Source: Smittium mucronatum
Taxonomy: Eukaryota > Kickxellomycota > Harpellomycetes > Harpellales > Legeriomycetaceae
Direction: 5' to 3'
NCBI GenBank assembly: GCA_001953115.1
Contig: LSSL01007511.1
Span: 1 to 33,076 of the forward strand
DNA: 33,076 nt
Below are positions 22,684 to 31,199 of this stretch, piece by piece. How positions within the stretch are numbered: position 1 is the stretch's first letter; each line of letters begins with the position of its first letter. The notes beneath the pieces are model-generated. The model ran no database searches. It saw only the letters and a list, made by a program, of their open reading frames with translations, and was not told the DNA's origin. The translations under genes and the position numbers were made by a program.

Positions 22684-22915
22684 TTTAAGGATCAGGTTTA
22701 ATGGGTTACTTTGGATAATAAAAAGTAAACGAATATACTAGTTATAAATATAAAAGATAGAGAAAGAGACAAATTGAAAAGCTTAGCTATTCCAAAAATC
22801 GCTAAGCTTCCTTATTTATACGATTTTCTATTTTCTAAAAGTCAATTATGCTTATGGGAGGCTTTCTTCGTTGCAAAAAATATTCAATGTGTGTACTGAA
22901 TCTATAGGTTCATTA
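22684..22915 (+). repeat. Fragment shared with the DIRS-type element (29562-29792)
   Basis: Both segments start TTTAAGGATCAGGTTTAATGGG and share ATCGCTAAGCTT, TTATTTATAC, TTTTCTATTTTCTAAAAGT/TTTTCAATTTTCTAAAAGT and ACTGAATCT to a GGTTCATT end. Here one frame keeps DKLKSLAIPKIAKLPYLYDF before its next stops; the other copy gives YKLKILALPK and, after a frameshift, KIAKLSYLYHFQFSKSKLYL. The segment is therefore old coding sequence. In the DIRS-type element it lies between RNase H and tyrosine recombinase, so this copy is probably a detached piece of a related element. Confidence 0.7.
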
Positions 22916-23091
22916 CATTATATAAATACAACATATTTATTTATTTTAGCCGACTATCTTGTGGAAAAATTAAGCTCTTATTAATATAACATAAACAAAG
23001 TTAATTTTATTAAATATTATGACCAAAAAACAATTACAAATTTAATATGGAAAGTTTAAAAAACCGAAATATACAATAAATATCTATTTAG

Positions 23092-23280
23092 TAAAATATT
23101 TTGATTTTTATTGGAACATTGAGCAACCAAAATATCATGAAGAAATAAGTCATTTAAGAGAACGAGATTATAAAAGCATGATTTCTGTTTACATTTTGAA
23201 GAGGAAGACATTTCGCAATTCAAGTTATTATAGTTTACTTTCTAAATTTATGGGAAATTCCTTTTTTCAGAATAAATAAA
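23092..23280 (+). pseudogene. Short unidentified open frame, 62 codons
   Basis: An open frame runs to a TAA near 23278-23280 and contains DFYWNIEQPKYHEE, then LRERDYKSMISVYILKR and SLLSKFMGNSFF. It has an ordinary mix of amino acids, not the Asn/Ile/Lys monotony of random AT frames, so it may be a fragment of a real protein. It has no start codon near its beginning and matches nothing I know. It lies inside the TIR element, left of its right end. Confidence 0.25.
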
Positions 23281-23471
23281 ATATCTTCCAAATAAATTTA
23301 TATTTATACTTTTTCATTTAAATTCTTATCTTTAGAAAGTGAGAAAACCAATTTTTTCTCTCATATACCGTTTTTCGAATTAGAAATAACATTTTTCAAA
23401 TTTGTTCTCACTTTTTACCGATTAGACAGTACAATTTATTTAAAAATTTTATCTATTTCTGAATATTTTTT

Positions 23472-23629
23472 CGCTATATATATATATGTATATTCACTTA
23501 ATTTAATTATTTTGCGCTATTTGCGAACCAATTTCCACTATTCTTGAACTAAAATTCACTTCACCCAATTATAATTTACTTTTTTTTGTATTTGCTTTCA
23601 CTATTTTTGAAATTGGTGGTGAGAAGGAG
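23472..23629 (-). repeat. Right inverted end of the TIR element
   Basis: Read on the minus strand from 23629: CTCCTTCTCAC, then CAAAAATAGTGAAAGCAAATA, CAAGAATAGTGGAAATTGG and CAAATAGCGCAAA, closely matching the left end in order and spacing. A short (TA)n run (about 23474-23488) lies at its inner edge. Confidence 0.75.
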
Positions 23630-23642
23630 TACTCAAAGTTGC

Positions 23643-23921
23643 TTTTAATATTTCCGATATCATTTCTCACGAGTGGGTTTCTGCAGGTTTAAAATTAATC
23701 AGTCTGGTAATGACTTACTGATAATTTTCTTGCCAAAAAAATGTGTTTTTGGTTTGGATAAATTTAATATCACTCCAATAACAATCAATAAGCTGGTAAA
23801 TGTTATTCTAGTCTCGGAATTCCAAAATTTGGTTGGCGATATTGAAGTTGACCTTGAAAATTCCGTAGTGGACCTTCAACTTGTGAAATTCCAGTATTAC
23901 GACTACTGGAGCCACCTGTAA
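23643..23921 (+). pseudogene. Unidentified coding fragment beside the TIR element
   Basis: The frame is open for about 90 codons to a TAA at 23919-23921, less AT-rich than its surroundings, with GDIEVDLENSVVDLQ and a C-terminal QYYDYWSHL. It has no ATG near its beginning. A second frame over its first part reads FNISDIISHEWVSAGLKLIS, suggesting a frameshift near 23700. It starts about 12 bp outside the right TA flank, so the TIR element may have inserted into or next to a gene. I cannot match the left-flank sequence at 19480-19546 to the same protein. Confidence 0.3.
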
Positions 23922-23929
23922 TCACATCT

Positions 23930-25480
23930 AAATATTTTTAACGCTTCAGCGATTTTCAGAAAAAAATATAGTGATTATTCAAGCTAAATTCATATAAAAT
24001 AAAATAAAAATGAAGGGAAAACATGATAAAAACACTCTTGATTAGGTTAAGGATTTTATCTGTTACTAAAGTTTCAAACATGATTATTTTATTATACTAA
24101 GAATTAAGTTCCTTAAGTTTTTGAGTCATATTAAATTAATTATCATTCATTATTAGTAGTTAAAGTACGTGATGTACTAAAGATGTATTTTAAATTAAAT
24201 TCAAATTTTTATATTAAACACATTGGTATAAAAATTTCTAAAAATCACACAAGGAAAATTTATAACTTAAAATTATGGCACTTGTAATTAGACGTTTTTT
24301 TTTTTAAAAAAAAATAAAGCTTTAAAATGTTAATTTTACAAAAATTAATAAATATTAAAATATTGAATAACAAAAAAACTATAAATGGTGCAAACTGCTA
24401 ATATAAATTTTGGAGACTATTTATAAAAATATTATTAATGATAAAAAACGTTGTATATATTTTTAAATTATTTTATTGAAATTCGCATTTAAAAAATATA
24501 CAATAATTAAATAAAATTGAATAAAAAAGGTAAAATTTTTACTCACTATTTTTTGAATGTTTTCGTCATTATGGGGGAGCTATTTCTAGGATCATAGATC
24601 ATAATTTAAATAAATAGGCTATTTAAACTGAGAATATTCACCAAAAAGTATCTTATATATTAAATATTTAAATAAAATGTATAAATATAGAGAATAATCT
24701 GGTGTTTTAGAACTGTTTCAATAGTTTATAAACAATTTTAGTCTTGATATACAAGCAGAATTTGAATAAAGTATTATAATTAAAAATTCATCTAAAATAA
24801 GGCATAAAGAAATTAAATGATAATTTGTTCTTTTTATCATGTTTAGAATCTATTATTTTAAAGTACTCTCACTCGTATGCCATGGTGAAAAATTATTGTT
24901 TAGCGCAGGTTATTAATGAATTTTTTGGTCTATAAAAATATGAATAAATCAAATAACGATCAATTTTCAATGTTATCTTAGATACTCTAGTCAGATAGAA
25001 AACATAATTGATACAAATTTAACCAGTTTCAAAAGTATTTACACCTTTTTAATCCACAATATCAGCTATTTTAGATCTAAAAACACTTATGAAATTTTCC
25101 ATGATCGATGTTTTATATCTTATTCTAGTTCTTATAACAAATTCAAAATTATTCTTAATGACTTTTGAATACTTTACGAGAGATTTAAGGTCCATTATAC
25201 AATTTTTGGTTCTCCTTTCGGCCAAATCTCACTTTATTGGTCGATAAGATATATATAGATGAGGAAATAAATCAATAAATAAATAGCTATCAATGGCATT
25301 TTGTAATATTTGAAATTTTATAGTGACTTTTTGCCTAATAAAAATATTAAGATATATATTTATTGAAATTCAAAAAATTTAAACCCCAAAAAATCTTTAT
25401 ATAAAATTTTCTGGAAACATCAAAATCCAAACAATAAAGAATTCAATTCTCGAAATCAAAATTAATTAGCTCACCAAAGC
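23930..25480. other. AT-rich spacer
   Basis: I see no gene, RNA or repeat family here. Sequence near 25190-25250 is slightly less AT-rich, but its frames match nothing recognisable. Confidence 0.5.
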
Positions 25481-26767
25481 TTTCGAAAAACTATTTAGTA
25501 ACCAAGGTCTCTAGAGAAGCTGAAAAACTTTCTTCAGAAAAATATTATGCCACAAAAGTTAGTTAATACACTCTCAGAGCCTGGAATATTAATGTAAAAA
25601 CTCACGGTTGGTTTCTAATCCATGATTGGTGACACAATATTGCATCACATTAGTTATTAGAATTTAAAACAGGCATCCAGAGCAAAGTGGGGGACATTTT
25701 TGAAGAATAAAATTTAAAAAAAACTTCCAACTTACCGAATAATTAGCTAAAGAAATTAATACGCTGGATAAAAGCCAAATAATAAGCTCCTTATCTTTTA
25801 TGAATTCGAATAAACTTTGATTAGCTGTCAGATAGTTTAACTATTTCATCAAGCTTAAAAAATACCAAAATAAAAGATATGCTCATAAAATAATATGAGT
25901 GCCCATGATTATCTTAGACTAACTTTCCATTAAACCCAAAAATTTAAATATGCTAAAAGATTTTCCGCAGCACCATATCTTGGATATGAGAAAGAAATAA
26001 AAAATGATAGACACGAATCAGATTCAGCCGAGATCAAATACATGTTACTAAAAAAAAAAATCTAAAAAATTGACATTTCTAGAGCCACATCAAGAAAAGA
26101 TAAGCTCTTTATAATTGCAATAGGAAATATATCAAGTTCATCTTATGCAAAAAAAACACGCCATAATTTTCTTATAAGAGTGATTCATAAGGATACTATA
26201 GAAACGTTAACAGATGATAGGTTGAAAAAAATTTGCGCATTAATTGAGACTAAAACGGTAGATACAGAATCTTAACATATACCAAAGAAATTCATTACTG
26301 CAAATTAAAAACAAGCGGGAGATGATATGAATCCATTTAAAAAACTACGGGGTTAGAAGATGGCCAAGGGAAATACCTGTAGATCTGTAAAAATGTGGAA
26401 AATAGAAATCAAGCCAAAAACTTGTGAAAAATACAGAATCAAAATATCGAAAAAAATGATTTATCTATAACCCTTGAATCCGGAAATTCTCTAAAGGTTA
26501 AAAAATGAACTTACCAAAAAAAAAGTATGTGAAAAACCCGTATGTGTTGGAAATACTATATAATGGGTATAAAATACCAATGATAGACCAGTCCACTCAG
26601 ATACACGATAAACAATAATATTTGATTGAAGTGCAAAAAAAAGATACCATTATAATTTTTCATTATTCTTCAGAGAGGATACATATGAATTATTAACATC
26701 TTTATTATTCAATTTCGAAGCTTCTACCAATAAGATTTTAAAAAAAAGACTATTATTTTTTTTTTTT
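25480..26767 (+). pseudogene. Left part of an older DIRS-type retroelement (Gag-like region and RT N-terminus)
   Basis: The plus strand is A-rich with fragmentary coding signal. Near 26090-26275 an open stretch reads DKLFIIAIGNISSSSYAKK and then LTDDRLKKICALIETKTVD, placed where ORF1 (Gag-like) ends. At 26535-26591 the reading NPYVLEILYNGYKIP matches in pattern the 'W/Y-V-L-x-x-V-x-x-GY-x-(I/L)-P/F' segment that begins DIRS/Ngaro reverse transcriptases. The coding signal stops at the T-tract at 26756-26767, exactly where the inverted-repeat-bounded element begins, and RT sequence resumes at about 31200. Frameshifts and stops throughout show it is dead. The Gag-like assignment rests on position only. 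Confidence 0.5.
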
Positions 26768-26770
26768 AAT

Positions 26771-26812
26771 TTTATAGTAGCAGTGAGGCACTTATAAGTG
26801 TACCGTTATCAT
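26771..26812 (+). repeat. Left inverted terminal repeat of the DIRS-type element
   Basis: TTTATAGTAGCAGTGAGGCA and then AAGTGTACCGTTATCAT match the reverse complement of 31142-31180 (TATAGCAGCGATGAGGTACG and then AAGTGTACCTTTATCAT) with a few mismatches and one or two small gaps over about 40 bp. Confidence 0.8.
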
Positions 26813-26962
26813 CCTTTCTTTAGAAAAGGTACTCTAACAGCTTGAAAACCAGATCTAAAATATTTTCGGCACGGATTCGTCAGAAATTATTAAGAAAATT
26901 AAGTACCTCAGCGATAAGTTTTATCAGCTTTTATAAAGTGAAAAAAATAGCAACAGTATAAA

Positions 26963-27646
26963 ATGTCACAGGAAGTCACAATACCTGAAGTTACAGCAGA
27001 TGATCCATAAATAAAAACCAAATCACTGATGACCTAACTCCAGGTGTGCCAAGAGATACTTGAAGCGTTATTAATGGTTCAGGAAGACCTCTTTCAAAAT
27101 CCTCTCACACAAGAGGAACAAAATAAGATAATATATGCTTTCTCTAAGGTTAACAGTGTTAATTATTCACCTCCTCTGTGAAACAATAGTAAACTAAATC
27201 TGTAAAGAAAATGAGTTCTAACTTTTACGAGTTTTAATTGATTCTAAAAAATATTATACCATCAATAGACTAATTTTCACACAACAGGATTGGAAAAAAT
27301 CCTGGCACGAAACCAGAGAGCTATGAAGCTCTTGATTCATTGAGATTATGAGGATACCGAAATATTATTTGGCCTCAGATATTACACAGAACAGGGTAGA
27401 AAACTTGTATAATCCATGGATCTTCCGGGAACATCTCCAAAACTATTTGAAATTACTTTTAGAAAATTAGTTGATTTAGAATATTTGGTCACTAAGAGGT
27501 CTGAAAAGAGACCAAGAAGATCTGTATATAGGAATCCCATTAATCGGTGCGAAGTTTCGTACCTGCTACGGAGCAGAAAAACCTTCTTCTCACTGCCAAA
27601 CCCAGACTATATACTCATGGATAGGCTCGAGGTACAAAAATTTTAG
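26963..27646 (+). pseudogene. ORF1 / Gag-like region of the DIRS-type element
   Basis: The first ATG after the left end (26963) starts MSQEVTIPEVTADDP and meets TAA. Further fragments follow in shifting frames, including ILEALLMVQEDLFQNPLTQ and a 76-codon open stretch at 27416-27646 beginning MDLPGTSPKLFEITFRKLVD. Location before RT and a basic, Arg/Lys-rich second half fit the nucleocapsid-like ORF1 of DIRS elements, but no diagnostic motif exists, so this is by position. At least four internal stops are present. Confidence 0.55.
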
Positions 27647-27712
27647 AAGGAAATACAGAAAAAATATTCAATATATTTCCTTATACTTAAACCTGTGGAG
27701 TGACGTAAGTTA

Positions 27713-28640
27713 ATGTTTCGAAAGACGTGGCAAAGGCTAACCGACAATCAATGGGCAAAGAAGGTTGATTCAAGATACCATTTAAAAGGCCCTCATGATT
27801 TTCTCCACACATTCTCCGCAATTACCGCACATTTATTCCGAAAAGTCCGGCCTATGGAGCTAACGCCTCTCACTGTCCTTGGTACCGCTTGGGTGCTGAC
27901 AGCTCAAATAAACAGTCCACCGTTACTTTAAACCAGCATCGATTCAAAAAATAATTTTTTATGGAAACTCACAGAGTAATCTCCGACGAGGTTACAAATC
28001 TACTTACAAAGAAGGCGATAGAATAAGTAAGTATATGTTTAAAGGGGTTATACATCAATTTATTCACAATTAAATTAAAAAATAAACAATTAAGACCAGT
28101 TTTGGACCTACAGATGCTTAATACATGTTTACAAGAGAATTACTTCAAAATGAATTCACTTTCTTCCATCTGCCTTATGTAAAATAGGAAGAATTACATA
28201 ACTTCACTGAACTTGGGAGATGTATTTCTACGCATAATCATACACGGACTATGCTGATAATACCATAATTTTTTCTGTAACGGGAAATAATTTCAATTCA
28301 GAGTTTTCAAATTCAGTCTATCACTCAACCCATGGGTTTAAAAAAAACTCTGTGACCAGTATTAGCTTGGAAATGATCTCAAGGTATAAGAACAGCGGCA
28401 TATTTGGACGACATTATAATTTTCAGGGATTCAAGAGAGGAATGCAAGAAAAATACCAATCTGGTATACTAAAGACTTTCAGAACTAGGATTCAAGGTGA
28501 AACAGGAAAAACCCTCCATGAAACCAAGTCAATTTATGGAGCACCTAGGTAAGATAAAAAAATACAGAAGGTTTAGCAGAAGATATCTCATAAAAAATAA
28601 AGGATCTGTTCCGGGAAGATTCCAAATTGATAAACTATAA
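27713..28640 (+). pseudogene. Reverse transcriptase of the DIRS-type element
   Basis: This would copy element RNA into DNA. The N-terminal segment TWQRLTDNQWAKKV (from about 27723) has the 'W-x-x-L/I-T-x-D/N-x-W' signature of DIRS RTs. A segment from 27961 gives ISDEVTNLLTKKAIE then, past a TAA, LRPVLDLQMLN and FKMNSL. The first catalytic motif reads SLNLGDVF, so the metal-binding Asp (28210-28212) is Asn. FFCNGK-stop-FQF follows. After a one-base shift in an A-run (28339-28347), KTL-stop-PVLAW and the intact active-site core YLDD (28401-28412) appear, then LGFKVKQEKPSMKPSQFMEHLG. The TGAs at 28353 and 28374 lie where relatives carry Arg or Lys. It is non-functional. Confidence 0.88.
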
Positions 28641-28689
28641 GAGTAAAAACTTAGGTACCTTAGCATAATTTATAGGAAAGACAATTCTA

Positions 28690-28765
28690 TGTATTTTTAT
28701 TTTTTTTAAAAGGGAATTTATTTATAATATTTAAATACTAGAGAAAAAACTAAAATAAAAATACA
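28690..28765. repeat. AT palindrome inserted between RT and RNase H
   Basis: TGTATTTTTATTTT (28690-28703) and AAAATAAAAATACA (28752-28765) are perfect inverted copies around a 48-bp, almost pure A/T core. The block interrupts coding sequence between RT and RNase H and its composition differs from both sides, so a small foldback or MITE-like insertion is plausible. Confidence 0.5.
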
Positions 28766-28799
28766 ATAAAAGGAAAAAATATTAAAATTGTATACCACT

Positions 28800-29530
28800 C
28801 CTATTTGTCGCTCTAGTGGCTCCGTAACCACTGGTCATTGGCTCAAGAGCGAAAATGCTATGTAAATAGCGTTATTATCAGGAAAAGTGATGCTGATAAG
28901 ATTGATTGAGCTCAAGAATGTATCTCTGAATATTGATAGGTTCTCGTCTTCTCAGATAGAAATAACTCGAAATGCTCTATGTAACCCATTTTCCTGGTGA
29001 AATCAACTTCTTACTCGGAACGCGCAATGCTATCTACAGAAAAAGCTAGAATTTGATTTTTTAACAGACTCGATCGAACATGCATGGGGAATATTATTTG
29101 GGTAGACCTCATCTTACGGTCTATGAAATCAAATTAATGTATCGCGACTCTAAAATGAAAAGGAATTTTCGACAGAATTAAGAGCTTTATTATCACCAGA
29201 ATTAAGGGGTCTTTCAGTTATTATTTATTCATACAACACTAAAATAATGATATACGTCAAAAAAGATTGCGGTACAATTGCAGCAAACTTTTCGGATATT
29301 TCAGAACTTTTATTGAAGATTTTTATCAAAACGAGTACGAGACACATAGAATCTTATTTTAACACATATATAAATACTACAGAAGCTCAAAGCAGAATAA
29401 CCTTTTAAATATAATGGTCTCTTTCGAAAGGGATATTCTAGACATTACAAAAACCATTTTTGATTCACGAAATAGACTTTTTTGCATCGATTACCAACAA
29501 GAAGGTTCACAAATACTGCAGATGGTAAAA
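28800..29530 (+). pseudogene. RNase H domain of the DIRS-type element
   Basis: This domain degrades the RNA strand of the hybrid. At 29061-29090 the frame reads LTDSIEHAWG, the 'T-D-A-S-x-x-x-W-G' start of RNase H with its catalytic Asp at 29067-29069. STELRALLSPEL follows (helix carrying the catalytic Glu), then YVKKDCGTIAANF, corresponding to the 'D-N-x-T-A-V-x-Y-I-N-K-x-G-G' region with its Asp eroded. At 29469-29525 EIDFFASITNKKVHKYCRW matches the 'x-V-D-L-F-A-S/T-x-x-N-x-x-x-x-x-Y-x-S-W' motif that follows RNase H in DIRS-type elements and is one of the most diagnostic matches here. Several TAA/TAG stops interrupt the domain. Confidence 0.82.
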
Positions 29531-29561
29531 AGAACAAAGAGGTGTAGGACTGAATTCCACG

Positions 29562-29792
29562 TTTAAGGATCAGGTTTAATGGGGTAATTTGGATAATAAA
29601 AGGTAATCGGATAAACCTGTTTAAAATGGGAAAGATTGGGAAAGATATAAGTTGAAAATCCTAGCCCTTCCAAAATCGCTAAGCTTTCTTATTTATACCA
29701 TTTTCAATTTTCTAAAAGTAAATTATACTTATGGAAGGATTTCTTAGATGGATGAAATATTCAATTAGTTTACTGAATCTTTTGGTTCATTT
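29562..29792 (+). repeat. RNase H to recombinase spacer, shared with 22684-22915
   Basis: Sequence between the RNase H motif and the recombinase is duplicated inside the TIR element about 6.9 kb to the left. Here the coding frame shifts in the middle of the block; the other copy keeps that stretch in one frame. Confidence 0.7.
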
Positions 29793-29843
29793 CACCCTGT
29801 TACACAACTGAAAATTATTTGAAAACCTATATGACTTCCCCCC

Positions 29844-30053
29844 ATGGAATATGATTCCACAAGTGATTCAGAAGGCATCTTGAGAACTTTTGAACATAAT
29901 TATAATAAAACCGCTTTGGAAATCATCAGTATATTCATCTACCCTAATCAAATTTCAATAATGGATCCATTAGAGATACCACTGACTTTCCTAATCCCAA
30001 ATCCAAGAAGCGGAAATTCTCCTCTCAAGAAGAAAAAAATTTCGAGCCTTTAG
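29844..30053 (+). pseudogene. Start of the recombinase ORF, unidentified linker
   Basis: An ATG at 29844 (MEYDSTSDSEGILRTFEHN) opens 69 codons. A second frame over its end gives PNPKSKKRKFSSQEEKNFEP and runs straight into the recombinase N-terminus at 30047. The acidic start and Lys-rich end are typical of a linker. I take it as part of the DIRS-type polyprotein, separated by a frameshift. Confidence 0.45.
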
Positions 30054-30992
30054 CATGGAGGATCAGTGACGTATCTTCAAAGCTCAAGGCCTCAACTTTT
30101 ATGATCAATAAATAAATTTTGGAATAAAAAAAGGATCAGGATACAATTAAAATAATAATTGATCCAAAAAAGATTTCTGAAGTGAAGAATATCTAAAAAA
30201 AGACTAGACGAAATTTACTCAATTGAAATAGTAAATTTTTTAGCCGAAATTTCAAAAAAACAAAGTTGGAAGTCGAGAACTAGTAGATCTTACAAATCTG
30301 CGATACTAAATTTGATGGAAAACCCACAGAAATAAGCAGAAGATCTTATTCTCGTGGAATTTTTTAGAGCAATTTATGAAATTAATATAGTTTTGTATGC
30401 TATTAGATCTCTAGATATATATTTAGAAATACAAGAGATAAAATCTTGGGGACGAAATAATGAGCTTAGTCATGAAAAATTATTAACCAAGCTATGTTGG
30501 CTACTAGCCATAACACGATCATAAATGGTTAATGATATAAATAGAATAGATGACGACCGAACTTCAGTCTACAAGATAAAAGTTAAAAGAAATCAATCAA
30601 ACTATATGCATGATATCAGCAAACATTGGCAAATCGTTATGCACTATAAGTGATTATAAAATTTACAAATAAAAGATATAAATTTCCTTATGCAGAACAC
30701 CCCACGAATTTATTGAAGAAATTATTATTAAAATACTTTTGATATATGTAATAAACCATCTAAGGCTCTATCAGTATACAGTATAACCAGATATATACAA
30801 AAATTATCTGATTTAATTGATACACTAGAGAAAACTCCGGTTCTTAATGCCAGAGCAATAGCTGCCACCTTAATAATAAAAGATGGAGTTCTCGCTGATA
30901 AGATGTTACATGACTTATGTTCCAGTTATTCTATTTTCGAATCATACTATCGTCTATCCAGATATACGAAATATAATATGAAAAGTCGATAA
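30047..30992 (+). pseudogene. Tyrosine recombinase of the DIRS-type element
   Basis: This enzyme would integrate the circular DNA intermediate. The N-terminal motif LAWRIS (30050-30067) matches the 'AWRLSG' that opens DIRS recombinases. After frameshifts, from 30193 the frame reads VNFLAEISKK and SYKSAILNLM (core-binding domain). Then comes LLAITRS-stop-MVNDI: the family has 'L-T-R-P-S-R-S-x-D-L', so the first catalytic Arg is Met and a Ser is TAA. From 30741 an uninterrupted 83-codon stretch carries KPSKALSVYSITRYIQKL, LNARAIAATLIIKDG (the 'H-S-x-R' box with His lost and Arg kept) and FESYYRL with the nucleophile Tyr. It ends in double TAA at 30990. The fold is recognisable but the protein is dead. 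Confidence 0.85.
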
Positions 30993-31017
30993 TAACTCTG
31001 GATTAACTTAATATTTC

Positions 31018-31062
31018 TCATCTCTGAGAAATGGTATTATATTAATCGAGTTCTCAGAGCGA
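31018..31062. repeat. Hairpin after the recombinase
   Basis: CTCTGAGAA (31022-31030) and TTCTCAGAG (31051-31059) pair perfectly, with a further outer CTC/GAG pair after a bulge. It lies between the recombinase stop and the right terminal repeat, where DIRS elements keep their internal complementary region. That role is only suggested by position. Confidence 0.5.
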
Positions 31063-31141
31063 GGATTAATTGTTATTTTTAGAAGAGAGGTGACATATTA
31101 TGTTCCACCCACTCCAACCCATATATCTTTGCAGGAATATG

Positions 31142-31180
31142 ATAAAGGTACACTTAAACGTACCTCATCGCTGCTATATA
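31142..31180 (-). repeat. Right inverted terminal repeat of the DIRS-type element
   Basis: This is the inverted partner of 26771-26812, followed outward by an 18-T tract (31182-31199). No longer match continues inward, so the terminal repeats are short or mostly eroded. Confidence 0.8.
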
Positions 31181-31199
31181 ATTTTTTTTTTTTTTTTTT

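Larger units (their letters stand above)
19548..23629. mobile_element. Terminal-inverted-repeat element with TA flanks, 4.1 kb
   Basis: The left end (from 19548, CTCCTTTTCAC) and the right end (to 23629, reverse complement CTCCTTCTCAC) are inverted copies for about 150 bp. TA immediately flanks each side (19546-19547 and 23630-23631), consistent with a TA target duplication as made by Tc1/mariner-type elements. No transposase is recognisable inside. The interior holds AT-rich filler (about 19823-21746), a two-copy-family member with its leader (21747-22550), a fragment shared with the DIRS-type element (22684-22915) and a short open frame near 23092. It is best read as a non-autonomous or decayed DNA transposon that has taken later insertions. 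Confidence 0.7.
26768..31199 (+). mobile_element. DIRS-type (tyrosine-recombinase) retrotransposon, decayed, 4.4 kb
   Basis: The order inside is Gag-like region, reverse transcriptase, RNase H, spacer and tyrosine recombinase, bounded by inverted terminal repeats. Inverted ends plus a tyrosine recombinase in place of an integrase distinguish DIRS-type elements from LTR retrotransposons and from Ngaro-type elements, which have split direct repeats. Both outer edges are T-tracts on the plus strand (12 T left, 18 T right) and I see no target-site duplication, as expected for recombinase-mediated insertion. Length is similar to known DIRS elements. All open frames are broken. Confidence 0.8.
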
